Positions 7,411 through 14,528 of a stretch of DNA of 39,878 bases are shown one piece after another. How positions within the stretch are numbered: the stretch's first letter is position 1; each line of letters begins with the position of its first letter. The position numbers and the translations under genes were made by a program. This DNA is from Gammaproteobacteria bacterium (GTDB lineage: Bacteria > Pseudomonadota > Gammaproteobacteria > SZUA-229). The stretch covers positions 1-39,878 of the forward strand of contig JARFRD010000175.1 in assembly GCA_029287435.1 (NCBI GenBank), written 5' to 3'. The notes under the pieces are model-generated. The model did no database searches, had not been told where the DNA came from, and saw only the letters and a list, made by a program, of their open reading frames with translations.

Positions 7411-8124
7411 TCAGGTGCCTGTGAAGTGAGACTTGTCTTCAGTTTCACCCACAGCGCGAATACCCTTGTGCGGCAGGAAGATTCCACAACCCAGGTGACG
7501 ACCTTCACCCACACCTTTTTCCTGTAATTTCAAGGAGGTAGGCTTATCCAGATCAGCGATCATAACACTGCGTGTCGCATGCTCAGCTTCTGGTGTGGTG
7601 ATCGAATGACCGATGCCACAGAGCATTTTGCGCACAGCAATATCGCGCTGCTTGAGCTCTTCAACCAGCCACTCAACAAAGGCGTTCTCATCATCTTCGC
7701 TGACGCCTTCAGGTACGATGATATAGCGGGAAAAAATAGTTTGAATCGGACTAAGCAGCTTTACTGTTGCTTCACCCACCTCCACACTGCAACCGGCAAT
7801 GTCGAGCGTTTGCCCGGTTAGCGATTTGGCATCTTCGATTTTGTCTTTGGGAACACGCAAGTTCATTTTGGCGCGGCGTGACAGATGCATCAGTTCGCCG
7901 TCAGGTGGACGTTCCCAACCATTGCCGGTGGTCGCTCCGTGTATCTGGTGAATGCCGACTTCGGCATCCTGCTCAAGCCAGGGCAAAGCCTGAAACATCG
8001 CCTGGGAGAGTTCCCACGCGTGCATGGTCGGAATCTGTTTACAGTTAATCTTGAAACACAGATCAACTACATTATCCGGTACCTGAAACTCATCTTTTTT
8101 CTTGTCGTCGTCTTCCCAGAGCAC
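7411..8124 (-). CDS. Cas6/Cmx6-like (MYXAN-type) protein, orphan with no CRISPR array
   Basis: The 237-aa protein matches the layout I know for Cas6 of the MYXAN subtype (Cmx6). It starts with a ferredoxin-like strand (DLCFKINCKQIP), then HAWELSQAM and LPWL. Next come GIHQIHGATTGNGW, LSRRAKMNLRVPKDKIEDA and LTGQTLDIAGCSVEVGEA. The C-terminus has the characteristic LQEKGVGEGRHLGCGIFLP, resembling the Cas6 Gly-rich loop. Cas6 proteins process crRNA precursors. No cas genes or repeat array exist in the window, so a role outside CRISPR is likely. The start is GTG at 8124 with a modest AGG upstream. It sits between a 63-aa gene and the RspA-type gene. The catalytic His is uncertain. Confidence 0.75.
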   Translation of the reverse strand: MLWEDDDKKKDEFQVPDNVVDLCFKINCKQIPTMHAWELSQAMFQALPWLEQDAEVGIHQIHGATTGNGWERPPDGELMHLSRRAKMNLRVPKDKIEDAKSLTGQTLDIAGCSVEVGEATVKLLSPIQTIFSRYIIVPEGVSEDDENAFVEWLVEELKQRDIAVRKMLCGIGHSITTPEAEHATRSVMIADLDKPTSLKLQEKGVGEGRHLGCGIFLPHKGIRAVGETEDKSHFTGT

Positions 8125-8154
8125 TTTAACTACCTGAATTTGATTGGTTAATTA

Positions 8155-8346
8155 TTAATCCTGTCTCGCGGTAAAGGCCGCTTCCAGTTTGTCTTCCCAG
8201 TCGTTTGGCGTATCAGGAAACGGTGGTTTTACATCCATGCGAAAAAAAAGCTCACCATCGCGGGCACGCTTCTTCAGTTCCTCTTTAAGGTCTTCGAATG
8301 ATTCAAGGTCTTTGCCCTGAATAAGCACTTCACTTAACCACAGCAT
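8155..8346 (-). CDS. small hypothetical protein (63 aa)
   Basis: No family is recognised. It is short, charged and probably cytoplasmic: MLWLSEVLIQGKDLESFEDL, a Lys/Glu helix, then FFRMDVKPPFPDTPNDW. It begins 3 bp after the stop of the TauD-like gene and is followed 30 bp later by the cmx6-like gene. It is therefore almost certainly translated from the same mRNA. The lack of overlapping alternative ORFs and the tight spacing support a real gene. Confidence 0.65.
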   Translation of the reverse strand: MLWLSEVLIQGKDLESFEDLKEELKKRARDGELFFRMDVKPPFPDTPNDWEDKLEAAFTARQD

Positions 8347-8349
8347 GGC

Positions 8350-9291
8350 TTAAATCACCTCTTCCTGCTCGTTGAGTCCTGTATTGGAAATACGGTCATA
8401 ATAACGCGCGCGATATATCAAACGTTTCTGTGACGGGCTATCCTGAAATCCGTCACGCTTGTGTAAAACATTGTTACAGATCAAACCTTCGCCCGCATTT
8501 AGCTTGTAGATATAGGCATTTTCCGGATTTTCAAGCTCTTTAGTAATTAGAGCCGTAGCCGCACGGGTGAGTTCATCATCTCGCCATTCTATGTTTCTTT
8601 TTCGCGCCGAGTAGCGCATGTGCAAACTACCCGTGTCAGCATCCACAGAAAATACCGGGCCGACGGATGCACCGCGTATTTCTGTTCCTGAGTCGATATT
8701 AGGCGGTATGGTCATCGCGCCGGGGCGCATAAGTGACTGAATATATTCTGGATTTTCATCTCGCAGGCGAATATAGAGCAGTTCATGATCAATCAGGCCG
8801 CTGATTCCACCTTCCGCCGCTGGATTCACACAATGCACAATAAAACCCCTGACCTGCCGTTCCGGCTCATTATAATAACCATCAGCATGCCAGCTGAGCG
8901 GTCGGTTGGTGTAGGGTATGTACCTGTTGCCCTGCTGCTCCCTGACCTCAATGCTGGTAATGTCATCCTCATCGGAACGCAGGTTATCGTCCAGGTGGCT
9001 CAAGCCCAGCTGCAGCCCCAGCTGGTGAACCAGTTTTTTATCCGCAAACTGGTCCTCATTTGAGACCTTATATATAGCCATGTTGCAAACGGCGTTCAGG
9101 TGTACGATTCGATCCCGTTCTTCCCGGGTTAATTTGAAGGGATTATCCAGCTGAACCAGCAAATCTTCGAGGGCCGGTCGCTGATCGAGCTTGCGCTGGC
9201 GCCACTCACGGTAGCCGGACTCATTGGCCAGGTAGAACGGGCTGTCTTCAGCGGGCGTAAGCAGTACACGATTATGCAGATGTATATTCAT
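8350..9291 (-). CDS. TauD/TfdA-family Fe(II)/2OG dioxygenase
   Basis: This 313-aa protein carries the HxD iron motif in LSWHADGYY near residue 135 and the distal His in CNNVLHKRDGF near residue 275, with an Arg further on (KRLIYRARYY) to bind 2-oxoglutarate. This spacing is typical of TauD/TfdA/clavaminate-synthase-like enzymes. E. coli TauD releases sulfite from taurine, but this protein diverges and its substrate cannot be read from sequence. It is the first gene of a leftward cluster and is divergent from dsrA across a 409-bp intergenic region. A good Fur-box match lies about 80 bp upstream of its start, so iron control is likely. Confidence 0.85.
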   Translation of the reverse strand: MNIHLHNRVLLTPAEDSPFYLANESGYREWRQRKLDQRPALEDLLVQLDNPFKLTREERDRIVHLNAVCNMAIYKVSNEDQFADKKLVHQLGLQLGLSHLDDNLRSDEDDITSIEVREQQGNRYIPYTNRPLSWHADGYYNEPERQVRGFIVHCVNPAAEGGISGLIDHELLYIRLRDENPEYIQSLMRPGAMTIPPNIDSGTEIRGASVGPVFSVDADTGSLHMRYSARKRNIEWRDDELTRAATALITKELENPENAYIYKLNAGEGLICNNVLHKRDGFQDSPSQKRLIYRARYYDRISNTGLNEQEEVI

Positions 9292-9373
9292 AGGCGAAGC
9301 AGAATGCCCACATCACCGGTAAAATACAATAGTCCCGATAGGAGACCATATAGAGTCAGCAATTACTCCATAT

Positions 9374-9392
9374 AATAGTGATAATCACTCTC
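9374..9392 (-). promoter_or_regulatory. candidate Fur box upstream of the TauD-like gene
   Basis: AATAGTGATAATCACTCTC matches the 19-bp Fur consensus (GATAATGATAATCATTATC) at 15 of 19 positions. It contains the exact palindrome AGTGAT-A-ATCACT. It lies about 83 bp before the leftward start codon and 226 bp before the dsrA promoter -35, so the TauD cluster is the more likely target. Confidence 0.55.
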
Positions 9393-9594
9393 ACTAAAGA
9401 AGCAGCGGATCTCACCCTTGTTTACATAAGTTGCTGATTAATAGCCAGTTATTCAATATATTCCAAATACGTCAAATATGAACAAAATATTTCACTATCC
9501 CATTCGAGATAAAGCGTATTGCCCCTGCTCTCCCAAGGGTAGGATTCTGACTTCGAGTGCCCCGCCCTACAATTGCACCACCTAAAATTCAGTC

Positions 9595-9614
9595 CCCTTA
9601 TAGTGGTATAAGGG
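9595..9614. promoter_or_regulatory. perfect 8-bp inverted repeat just upstream of the dsr promoter
   Basis: CCCTTATA-GTGG-TATAAGGG ends 3 bp before the -35 hexamer, centred near -48 relative to the predicted start. That is a typical position for an activator site. The binding protein is unknown; the NarL-type regulator encoded at 23549 is one candidate. The rest of the 409-bp region holds AT-rich sequence, the Fur box and no convincing ORF. Confidence 0.55.
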
Positions 9615-9617
9615 ATA

Positions 9618-9646
9618 TTGAGAACAAAAAGTTTTAGGATTAGAAT
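9618..9646 (+). promoter_or_regulatory. sigma70-type promoter of the dsr operon
   Basis: TTGAGA (5/6 match to TTGACA), a 17-bp spacer and TAGAAT (5/6 match to TATAAT) lie 55 bp upstream of dsrA. The predicted start is near 9653. The dsrA ribosome-binding site AGGAG lies 7 nt before ATG 9701. Confidence 0.65.
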
Positions 9647-9700
9647 TTGCGTCCCGAATCTAATCTTGCTTGCAAGCAGCTTAGCCAATAGGAGAAACCC

Positions 9701-10963
9701 ATGGCCAAAAAGATTTATGAAACCCCCATGCTGGATGAACTCGAAAACGGCCCCTGGCCAAGTTTCATCTCAGGTATCAAAAAACTCCGTGATGAGCATC
9801 CTGACGAACGCATCCAGGAAGTAACCAGCAGCCTGCTAGGTCAGCTGGAACACTCATACGAAACTCGTAAGGGTTACTGGAAAGGCGGTACCGTATCTGT
9901 ATTCGGTTACGGCGGCGGTATTATTCCTCGCTTCTCTGAAGTCGGTTCTGCTTTCCCTGAATCAAAAGAATTCCACACTATTCGTGTACAGCCGCCTGCA
10001 GGCAACCACTACACCACTGACATGCTACGTCAGCTGGGTGACAGCTGGGAGAAACACGGTTCCGGCCTGCAGACCTTCCATGGCCAGACCGGTAACATCA
10101 TGTTCATCGGTACTACTACAGAAGGCACACAGCACTTCTTTGACGAAATCAACGATTACGGTTGGGACCTCGGTGGTGCCGGCCCATGCGTACGTACTGC
10201 AATGTCATGCGTAGGTGCTTCTCGCTGTGAAATGTCATGCGCAAACGAGCACGGTATTCACCGTCACCTGGTAAACAACTTTACTGATGACGTTCACCGC
10301 CCTGCACTGCCATACAAGTTCAAGTTCAAAGTTTCCGGTTGCCCAAATGACTGCCAGAACGCAATCGAGCGTGCTGACATGGCTGTTATCGGCACATGGC
10401 GCGATGACATGAAAGTTGACCAGGAAGAAGTTAAGGCATATGTCGCTGCCAAGGGTCGCCAGTATATTATTGACAACGTTGTTACACGTTGCCCGACCAA
10501 TGCACTGTCTCTGAATGACGACGACACACTGGCTGTTGATAACCGTAACTGTGTTCGTTGCATGCACTGCCTGAACGTTATGCCTAAAGCACTGCATCCT
10601 GGTGATGACAAAGGCGTAACCATTCTTATCGGTGGTAAGCGTACACTGAAGATTGGTGACTTGATGGGTACAGTAGTTATTCCATTCAAGAAGCTCGAAA
10701 CAGAAGACGATTATGAAAACCTGATCGAAATGGCTGAAGAAATCATCGATTTCTGGGCAGAAAACGGTCTTGAGCATGAGCGTTGCGGTGAGATGATTGA
10801 ACGCATCGGTCTTGTTAACTTCCTTGAAGGTGTCGATTTCGACCTCGACGTTGATCCAAACATGGTTTCTCACCCACGTCAGAGCTCATACATTCGTATG
10901 GACGGCTGGGACGAAGAAGCTGAAAAATGGTTCGAACGTAAAATGGAAGAAGCGGCTGCTTAA
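9701..10963 (+). CDS. dsrA: reverse dissimilatory sulfite reductase, alpha subunit
   Basis: The 420-aa length is normal for oxidative-type DsrA. With DsrB it forms the cytoplasmic alpha2beta2 siroheme enzyme that oxidises DsrC-bound sulfur to the sulfite level. Cysteine motifs for the [4Fe-4S]/siroheme centre are visible: C163 onward in CVRTAMSCVGASRCEMSC, then VSGCPNDCQNA. An inserted ferredoxin domain has RCPTNAL and CVRCMHCL. The start is ATG 9701 with AGGAG. Codon use is strongly biased, as expected for an abundant protein. The accompanying dsrEFH and dsrL indicate the oxidative pathway. A 90-bp gap with a strong hairpin separates it from dsrB. The large antisense ORF at 10235..10873 is a shadow. 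Confidence 0.98.
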   Translation: MAKKIYETPMLDELENGPWPSFISGIKKLRDEHPDERIQEVTSSLLGQLEHSYETRKGYWKGGTVSVFGYGGGIIPRFSEVGSAFPESKEFHTIRVQPPAGNHYTTDMLRQLGDSWEKHGSGLQTFHGQTGNIMFIGTTTEGTQHFFDEINDYGWDLGGAGPCVRTAMSCVGASRCEMSCANEHGIHRHLVNNFTDDVHRPALPYKFKFKVSGCPNDCQNAIERADMAVIGTWRDDMKVDQEEVKAYVAAKGRQYIIDNVVTRCPTNALSLNDDDTLAVDNRNCVRCMHCLNVMPKALHPGDDKGVTILIGGKRTLKIGDLMGTVVIPFKKLETEDDYENLIEMAEEIIDFWAENGLEHERCGEMIERIGLVNFLEGVDFDLDVDPNMVSHPRQSSYIRMDGWDEEAEKWFERKMEEAAA

Positions 10964-10992
10964 TCGTTTTACAAAGACACAAAGCTACATGG

Positions 10993-11010
10993 AAGGGGCC
11001 TCGGCCCCTT
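10993..11010 (+). other. strong hairpin in the dsrA-dsrB spacer
   Basis: AAGGGGCC-TC-GGCCCCTT is a perfect 8-bp GC-rich stem about 30 bp after the dsrA stop. It is followed by TCTAACAACA, not a U-run, so it is better read as an mRNA-stabilising or processing element than a full terminator. It could adjust dsrA versus dsrB transcript levels. Confidence 0.6.
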
Positions 11011-11053
11011 TCTAACAACAAATATACATTTATATATACATTGAGGAATAACC

Positions 11054-12127
11054 ATGGCTGATAAACCTCGTTCGCCAATTGAATCCGGATGTCCGGACGC
11101 ATTCCAGTACATGCACCCCGTTATGCGCAAGAATTACGGGCAGTGGAAATACCACGAGCATCCAAAACCAGGTGTACTTCGTCACGTTGCTTATAGCGGC
11201 GACGAAATCTGGACAGTACGTTGTGGTACACAGCGTATTCTCGACATCTTTACACTGCGTGAGCTGTGTGACATCGGTGACGAGTATGCTGATGGTTACA
11301 TCCACTTCACTATTCGCAGTAACGTTGAGTACATGGTTTCTGACGAATCCAAAGTTGAGCCACTGATCAAGGCAATTGAAGACGCTGGCTACATCGTTGG
11401 TGGTACCAAGAACTCTGTAACCATGATTTCTCATACACAGGGCTGGTTACACTGTGACATCCCTGGTACTGACGCATCAGGTGTTGTTAAGTCCATGATG
11501 GACGAGCTCATTGACGAGTTCCGTGAAAACAACATGCCTAACCGTGTACATATCACTACTTCTTGCTGCCAGATTAACTGTGGTGGCCAGGGTGATATAG
11601 CTATCAACGTACAGCACACCAAGCCACCCAAGATTAACCATGACCTGGTTTCCAACGTATGTGAGCGTCCTTCTGTTGTTGCTCGCTGCCCGGTTGCTGC
11701 TATTCGTCCTGCAATGGTTAACGGCAAACCTTCACTTGAAGTTGATGAGAAGAAGTGCATCTGCTGTGGTGCCTGCTTCCCTCCTTGTCCTCCAATGCAG
11801 ATCAACGATGCTGAGCACACCAAGCTGGCTATCTGGGTAGGTGGTAACCACTCAAACGCTCGTGGCAAACCTACGTTCCAGAAACTGGTTGCTGCTGGTA
11901 TCCCTAACAATCCACCTCGCTGGCCTGAAGCAAATGCCATCGTTAAGAGCATCCTGAAAGCATACAAAGAGGACGCCAAGGATTGGGAACGTATTAATGA
12001 CTGGATCGAGCGTATCGGTTGGCCACGTTTCTTCGAAGTTACTAACCTGCCGTTCACCAAGTACCATGTTGATACATGGCGCGGTGCTCGTAACAGCCTT
12101 AACGCTTCAACTCACATTCGTTTCTAA
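11054..12127 (+). CDS. dsrB: reverse dissimilatory sulfite reductase, beta subunit
   Basis: The 357-aa protein is homologous to DsrA and carries the second siroheme/FeS site. It shows TTSCCQINCGGQGDIA and CERPSVVARCPVAAIRP, then a ferredoxin domain with CICCGACFPPCPPMQ. Its usual C-terminal helix ends DTWRGARNSLNASTHIRF. In the DsrAB complex the beta subunit contributes the catalytically active siroheme and the docking groove for the DsrC C-terminal arm. The ribosome-binding site is GAGGAAT before ATG 11054. DsrE follows after only 9 bp, confirming operon continuity. Codon bias is as strong as in dsrA. Confidence 0.98.
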   Translation: MADKPRSPIESGCPDAFQYMHPVMRKNYGQWKYHEHPKPGVLRHVAYSGDEIWTVRCGTQRILDIFTLRELCDIGDEYADGYIHFTIRSNVEYMVSDESKVEPLIKAIEDAGYIVGGTKNSVTMISHTQGWLHCDIPGTDASGVVKSMMDELIDEFRENNMPNRVHITTSCCQINCGGQGDIAINVQHTKPPKINHDLVSNVCERPSVVARCPVAAIRPAMVNGKPSLEVDEKKCICCGACFPPCPPMQINDAEHTKLAIWVGGNHSNARGKPTFQKLVAAGIPNNPPRWPEANAIVKSILKAYKEDAKDWERINDWIERIGWPRFFEVTNLPFTKYHVDTWRGARNSLNASTHIRF

Positions 12128-12136
12128 GGAGCTATT

Positions 12137-12529
12137 GTGAAGTTCAGTATTCAAATTAACGAAGGGCCATACCAGCATCAGGCATCTGATTCTGCATTGC
12201 AGTTCACCAAGGCTGCACTGGCCAAGGGACATGAGATCTTCCGCGTCTTTTTCTATCACGACGGCGTGAACAACGCGACTCGTCTTGCTGTTCCACCGCA
12301 GGATGACCGCAACATCACGCAGCTGTGGCAGGAGCTGCAGAAAGAACATGATCTTGATCTTGTTGTATGTATTGCTGCAGCACAGCGTCGCGGCCTGCTC
12401 GACGAAGACGAAATGAAACGTCAGGGCAAGGACGCGAACAATATCGCTGAAGGCTTCCGCATTTCAGGCCTGGGCCAGCTCATCGAAGCCGGCATCGAGT
12501 CTGACAAGCTGGTTACATTCGGGGGTTAA
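12137..12529 (+). CDS. dsrE: sulfur carrier subunit DsrE
   Basis: This 130-aa DsrE/TusD-family protein forms, with DsrF and DsrH, the cytoplasmic E2F2H2 sulfurtransferase that passes persulfide sulfur to DsrC. The active cysteine is at residue 78 (DLVVCIAAAQRRG), the same number as the essential Cys78 of A. vinosum DsrE. The start is GTG at 12137, supported by AAGGAG upstream and the 9-bp spacing after dsrB. Presence of dsrEFH is a standard marker that the neighbouring Dsr works oxidatively. The antisense ORF at 12107..12349 is rejected. Confidence 0.97.
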   Translation: MKFSIQINEGPYQHQASDSALQFTKAALAKGHEIFRVFFYHDGVNNATRLAVPPQDDRNITQLWQELQKEHDLDLVVCIAAAQRRGLLDEDEMKRQGKDANNIAEGFRISGLGQLIEAGIESDKLVTFGG

Positions 12530-12541
12530 GGGAGAAATATC

Positions 12542-12943
12542 ATGTCAAAGAAATTTATGTACCTTAATCGCAAAGCACCATACGGCACTGTCTACGCACT
12601 CGAGTCACTCGAAGTTGTATTGATTGGCGCTGCCTTTGAACAGGACGTAAGTCTGGCTTTCATTGGTGATGGTGTTTACCAGCTGACCAAGGGTCAGAAC
12701 ACAGATGGCATCGGCATGAAGAACTTCTCGCCGACCTACTCTGCGCTGGGAGACTACGACGTAAACAAGATTTATGTCGAAAAAGAATCGCTTGAAGAAC
12801 GTGGTTTAACTCTGGACGACCTGCAGCATCTTGTTTGGGAAGACGAAGATGAAGATTGGGCTGAGAAGGATTCTATCCGCCTGGTAAGTCGTGCAGAACT
12901 GGCTGATGTTCTCGACGATCAAGACGTAGTACTGAGCTTCTAG
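12542..12943 (+). CDS. dsrF: DsrEFH complex subunit DsrF
   Basis: This 133-aa DsrE-like fold protein is the middle subunit (TusC-like) of DsrEFH. It begins MSKKFMYLNRKAPYGTVYALE, and VSLAFIGDGVYQLTKGQ is characteristic of TusC/DsrF. It contains no Cys at all, consistent with a structural rather than sulfur-binding role. It starts 12 bp after dsrE and ends 11 bp before dsrH. The central acidic segment (WEDEDEDWAEKD) is notable. Ribosome-binding site GGGAGAAAT. Confidence 0.96.
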   Translation: MSKKFMYLNRKAPYGTVYALESLEVVLIGAAFEQDVSLAFIGDGVYQLTKGQNTDGIGMKNFSPTYSALGDYDVNKIYVEKESLEERGLTLDDLQHLVWEDEDEDWAEKDSIRLVSRAELADVLDDQDVVLSF

Positions 12944-12954
12944 GAGATATAACT

Positions 12955-13257
12955 ATGGCAATGCTTCACACTGTAAACAAATCTCCGTTTGAAAGTAACT
13001 CTTTCGAAACCTGTCTGGGTCTTGCAAAGAGCGGCTCAACCGTACTGCTCTTTGAAGATGGCGTTTATGCTGCAACCGCCGGCACGTCAGCTGCCGATGC
13101 AATCAGTAACGCTAATGGCATTACCTTCGCTGTACTTGGTCCTGATGCACAGGCCCGTGGCATTGACGGTAAGTTAGCTGACGGTATCAAAGTCGTTGAT
13201 TACGACGGTTTTGTTGATTTAGTGGCTGAGTCTGACCAAGTTCAGGCCTGGCTTTAA
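12955..13257 (+). CDS. dsrH: DsrEFH complex subunit DsrH
   Basis: This 100-aa protein of the TusB/DsrH family completes the DsrEFH hexamer. It starts MAMLHTVNKSPFESNSFETC with a Cys at residue 20, the position described for DsrH. It also has VLLFEDGVYAA, typical for the family. The gene has AGGAGATATAACT upstream. A 39-bp gap precedes dsrC. Tight spacing through dsrE-F-H implies stoichiometric translation. Confidence 0.96.
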   Translation: MAMLHTVNKSPFESNSFETCLGLAKSGSTVLLFEDGVYAATAGTSAADAISNANGITFAVLGPDAQARGIDGKLADGIKVVDYDGFVDLVAESDQVQAWL

Positions 13258-13296
13258 TTTAATTTTTTATTTCGTTCTCAACGAGGAGCGCACATT

Positions 13297-13629
13297 ATGC
13301 CTATCGACGTAAACGGTAAAAGTCTTGAAGTAGACGAAGAAGGTTACCTTTCTAACCTTAACGAGTGGGAACCAGCTGTTGCTGAAGTTATGGCCAAGGC
13401 TGAAGACCTTGAGCTGACTGATGACCACTGGGAAATCATCAACTTCCTTCGTGAATACTACGAAGAGTACCAGATTGCTCCAGCAGTACGCGTACTGACT
13501 AAAGCGGTTGGTAAGAAGCTGGGTAAAGAAAAAGGTAACAGCAAGTACCTGTACGAACTGTTCCCATATGGTCCAGGTAAGCAGGCTTGTAAATACGCCG
13601 GCCTTCCTAAGCCAACTGGTTGCGTATAA
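13297..13629 (+). CDS. dsrC: DsrC, sulfur-carrying substrate protein
   Basis: This 110-aa protein has the complete C-terminal arm with two redox cysteines: C98 in KQACKYAG and the penultimate C109 in PTGCV, ten residues apart. These are the cysteines that carry the sulfur atom between DsrEFH, DsrAB and the membrane complex DsrMKJOP (trisulfide chemistry). W.PAVAEVMA, TDDHWEIINFLREYYEEY and SKYLYELFPYGPGKQ are family hallmarks. A ribosome-binding site (GAGG) precedes ATG. The 92-bp gap to dsrM carries a GC hairpin, consistent with DsrC being made in excess of the downstream membrane proteins. The RspA-type paralogue lies at 6978..7301. Confidence 0.98.
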   Translation: MPIDVNGKSLEVDEEGYLSNLNEWEPAVAEVMAKAEDLELTDDHWEIINFLREYYEEYQIAPAVRVLTKAVGKKLGKEKGNSKYLYELFPYGPGKQACKYAGLPKPTGCV

Positions 13630-13660
13630 GTAACCTGATCTTTATTGATCACCCCGGGCG

Positions 13661-13675
13661 GGGGTCACAGACCCC
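13661..13675 (+). other. hairpin in the dsrC-dsrM spacer
   Basis: GGGGTC-ACA-GACCCC is a perfect 6-bp stem 31 bp after dsrC. A run of seven Ts starts 13 bp later, too far for a classical terminator. It may partly terminate or protect the upstream mRNA, giving more dsrC than dsrMKLJOP message. Confidence 0.5.
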
Positions 13676-13721
13676 TGCTCGACAAACATTTTTTTAACGG
13701 TTTAAACGAGATATTACTGAA

Positions 13722-14483
13722 ATGACCGCCTTAAGTATTTTGTATGTCATAGCATTTTATGCAGCCATCATCGTTCTAGTTGGCGGCATCATATACAAGG
13801 TGCGTCAGTATATGAGCGTTCCTGCACCGTTAAAAATCGCCGTCACGCCAGCTCCTCTGACCAGGAGCGGTGTTGCATGGCGCCTGACAACTGAAATTGT
13901 CTTCTTTAACAGCCTGTTCCGCTCCACCAAGTGGACCTGGATCTTTGGCTGGATATTCCATGTTTCATTGCTGCTCGCCTTCTTCCGTCACCTGCGATAC
14001 GTGATCAGCCCTGATAGCTTCCTGTGGCCTATCGTCAGCCTGCAGGTCGTGCAGACCTTTGGTAAGTATGCTGGCTTTGCCATGGTATTTGGCCTGTTGG
14101 GCCTGCTTGCACGTCGCATCTTTGTTGATCGTGTACGTTACATCTCTTCACCATCGGATTATTTGATGCTGCTGCTGATCATTGCAATAGCCGGCAGCGG
14201 CCTCATGATGAACTATGTTGCCCACACAGACATCGTTCAGTTAAAAGCATTTATTCTCGGTCTGTTCTACTTCGACTGGCAGAACCTGCCTAATGACACA
14301 ATTTTACTTGTGCACTTAACACTGGTGCTGTTGCTGAGTTTTATATTCCCGATGAGCAAGCTGCTGCACATGCCAGGGCTGTTCTTTGCACCAACACGTT
14401 ACCAGGTAGATAACCCGCGTGAACAGCGTCACCTGTCTGATTGGGGCGCCGCAATTGAAGCTGAAGACGGCCGTAACGCTTAA
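13722..14483 (+). CDS. dsrM: DsrM, membrane b-type cytochrome of the Dsr complex
   Basis: The 253-aa protein is an integral membrane subunit similar to NarI. About five hydrophobic segments are visible: residues 5-25, 75-95, 107-128, 145-165 and 190-215. Histidines are present in the membrane segments (e.g. WIFHVSLLLAFFRHLRY and VHLTLVLLL) for two b hemes. In the complex it pairs with DsrK and links quinone redox chemistry to DsrC. The length fits the short DsrM form of sulfur oxidisers. dsrK follows after 45 bp. The hydrophilic C-terminus ends AAIEAEDGRNA. Confidence 0.95.
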   Translation: MTALSILYVIAFYAAIIVLVGGIIYKVRQYMSVPAPLKIAVTPAPLTRSGVAWRLTTEIVFFNSLFRSTKWTWIFGWIFHVSLLLAFFRHLRYVISPDSFLWPIVSLQVVQTFGKYAGFAMVFGLLGLLARRIFVDRVRYISSPSDYLMLLLIIAIAGSGLMMNYVAHTDIVQLKAFILGLFYFDWQNLPNDTILLVHLTLVLLLSFIFPMSKLLHMPGLFFAPTRYQVDNPREQRHLSDWGAAIEAEDGRNA

Positions 14484-14528
14484 GCGTTATCGATAACAAG
14501 AACATTATATTGTCAGGAACATTGAATA

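Noticed and set aside
9449-9688. 79-aa leftward ORF across the dsr promoter region
   Set aside because: No ribosome-binding site, no domain, and it covers the promoter and palindrome.
9292-9700. tRNA or riboswitch in the tauD-dsrA gap
   Set aside because: No cloverleaf or known riboswitch core could be traced; only the Fur-like site, palindrome and promoter stand out.
10235-10873. 212-aa antisense ORF inside dsrA
   Set aside because: The composition is that of an antisense shadow (Cys/Val/Asn-rich, no motif) and dsrA is certain.
10993-11010. Terminator between dsrA and dsrB
   Set aside because: The stem lacks a following U-run, and dsrB needs read-through because no promoter is obvious in the spacer.
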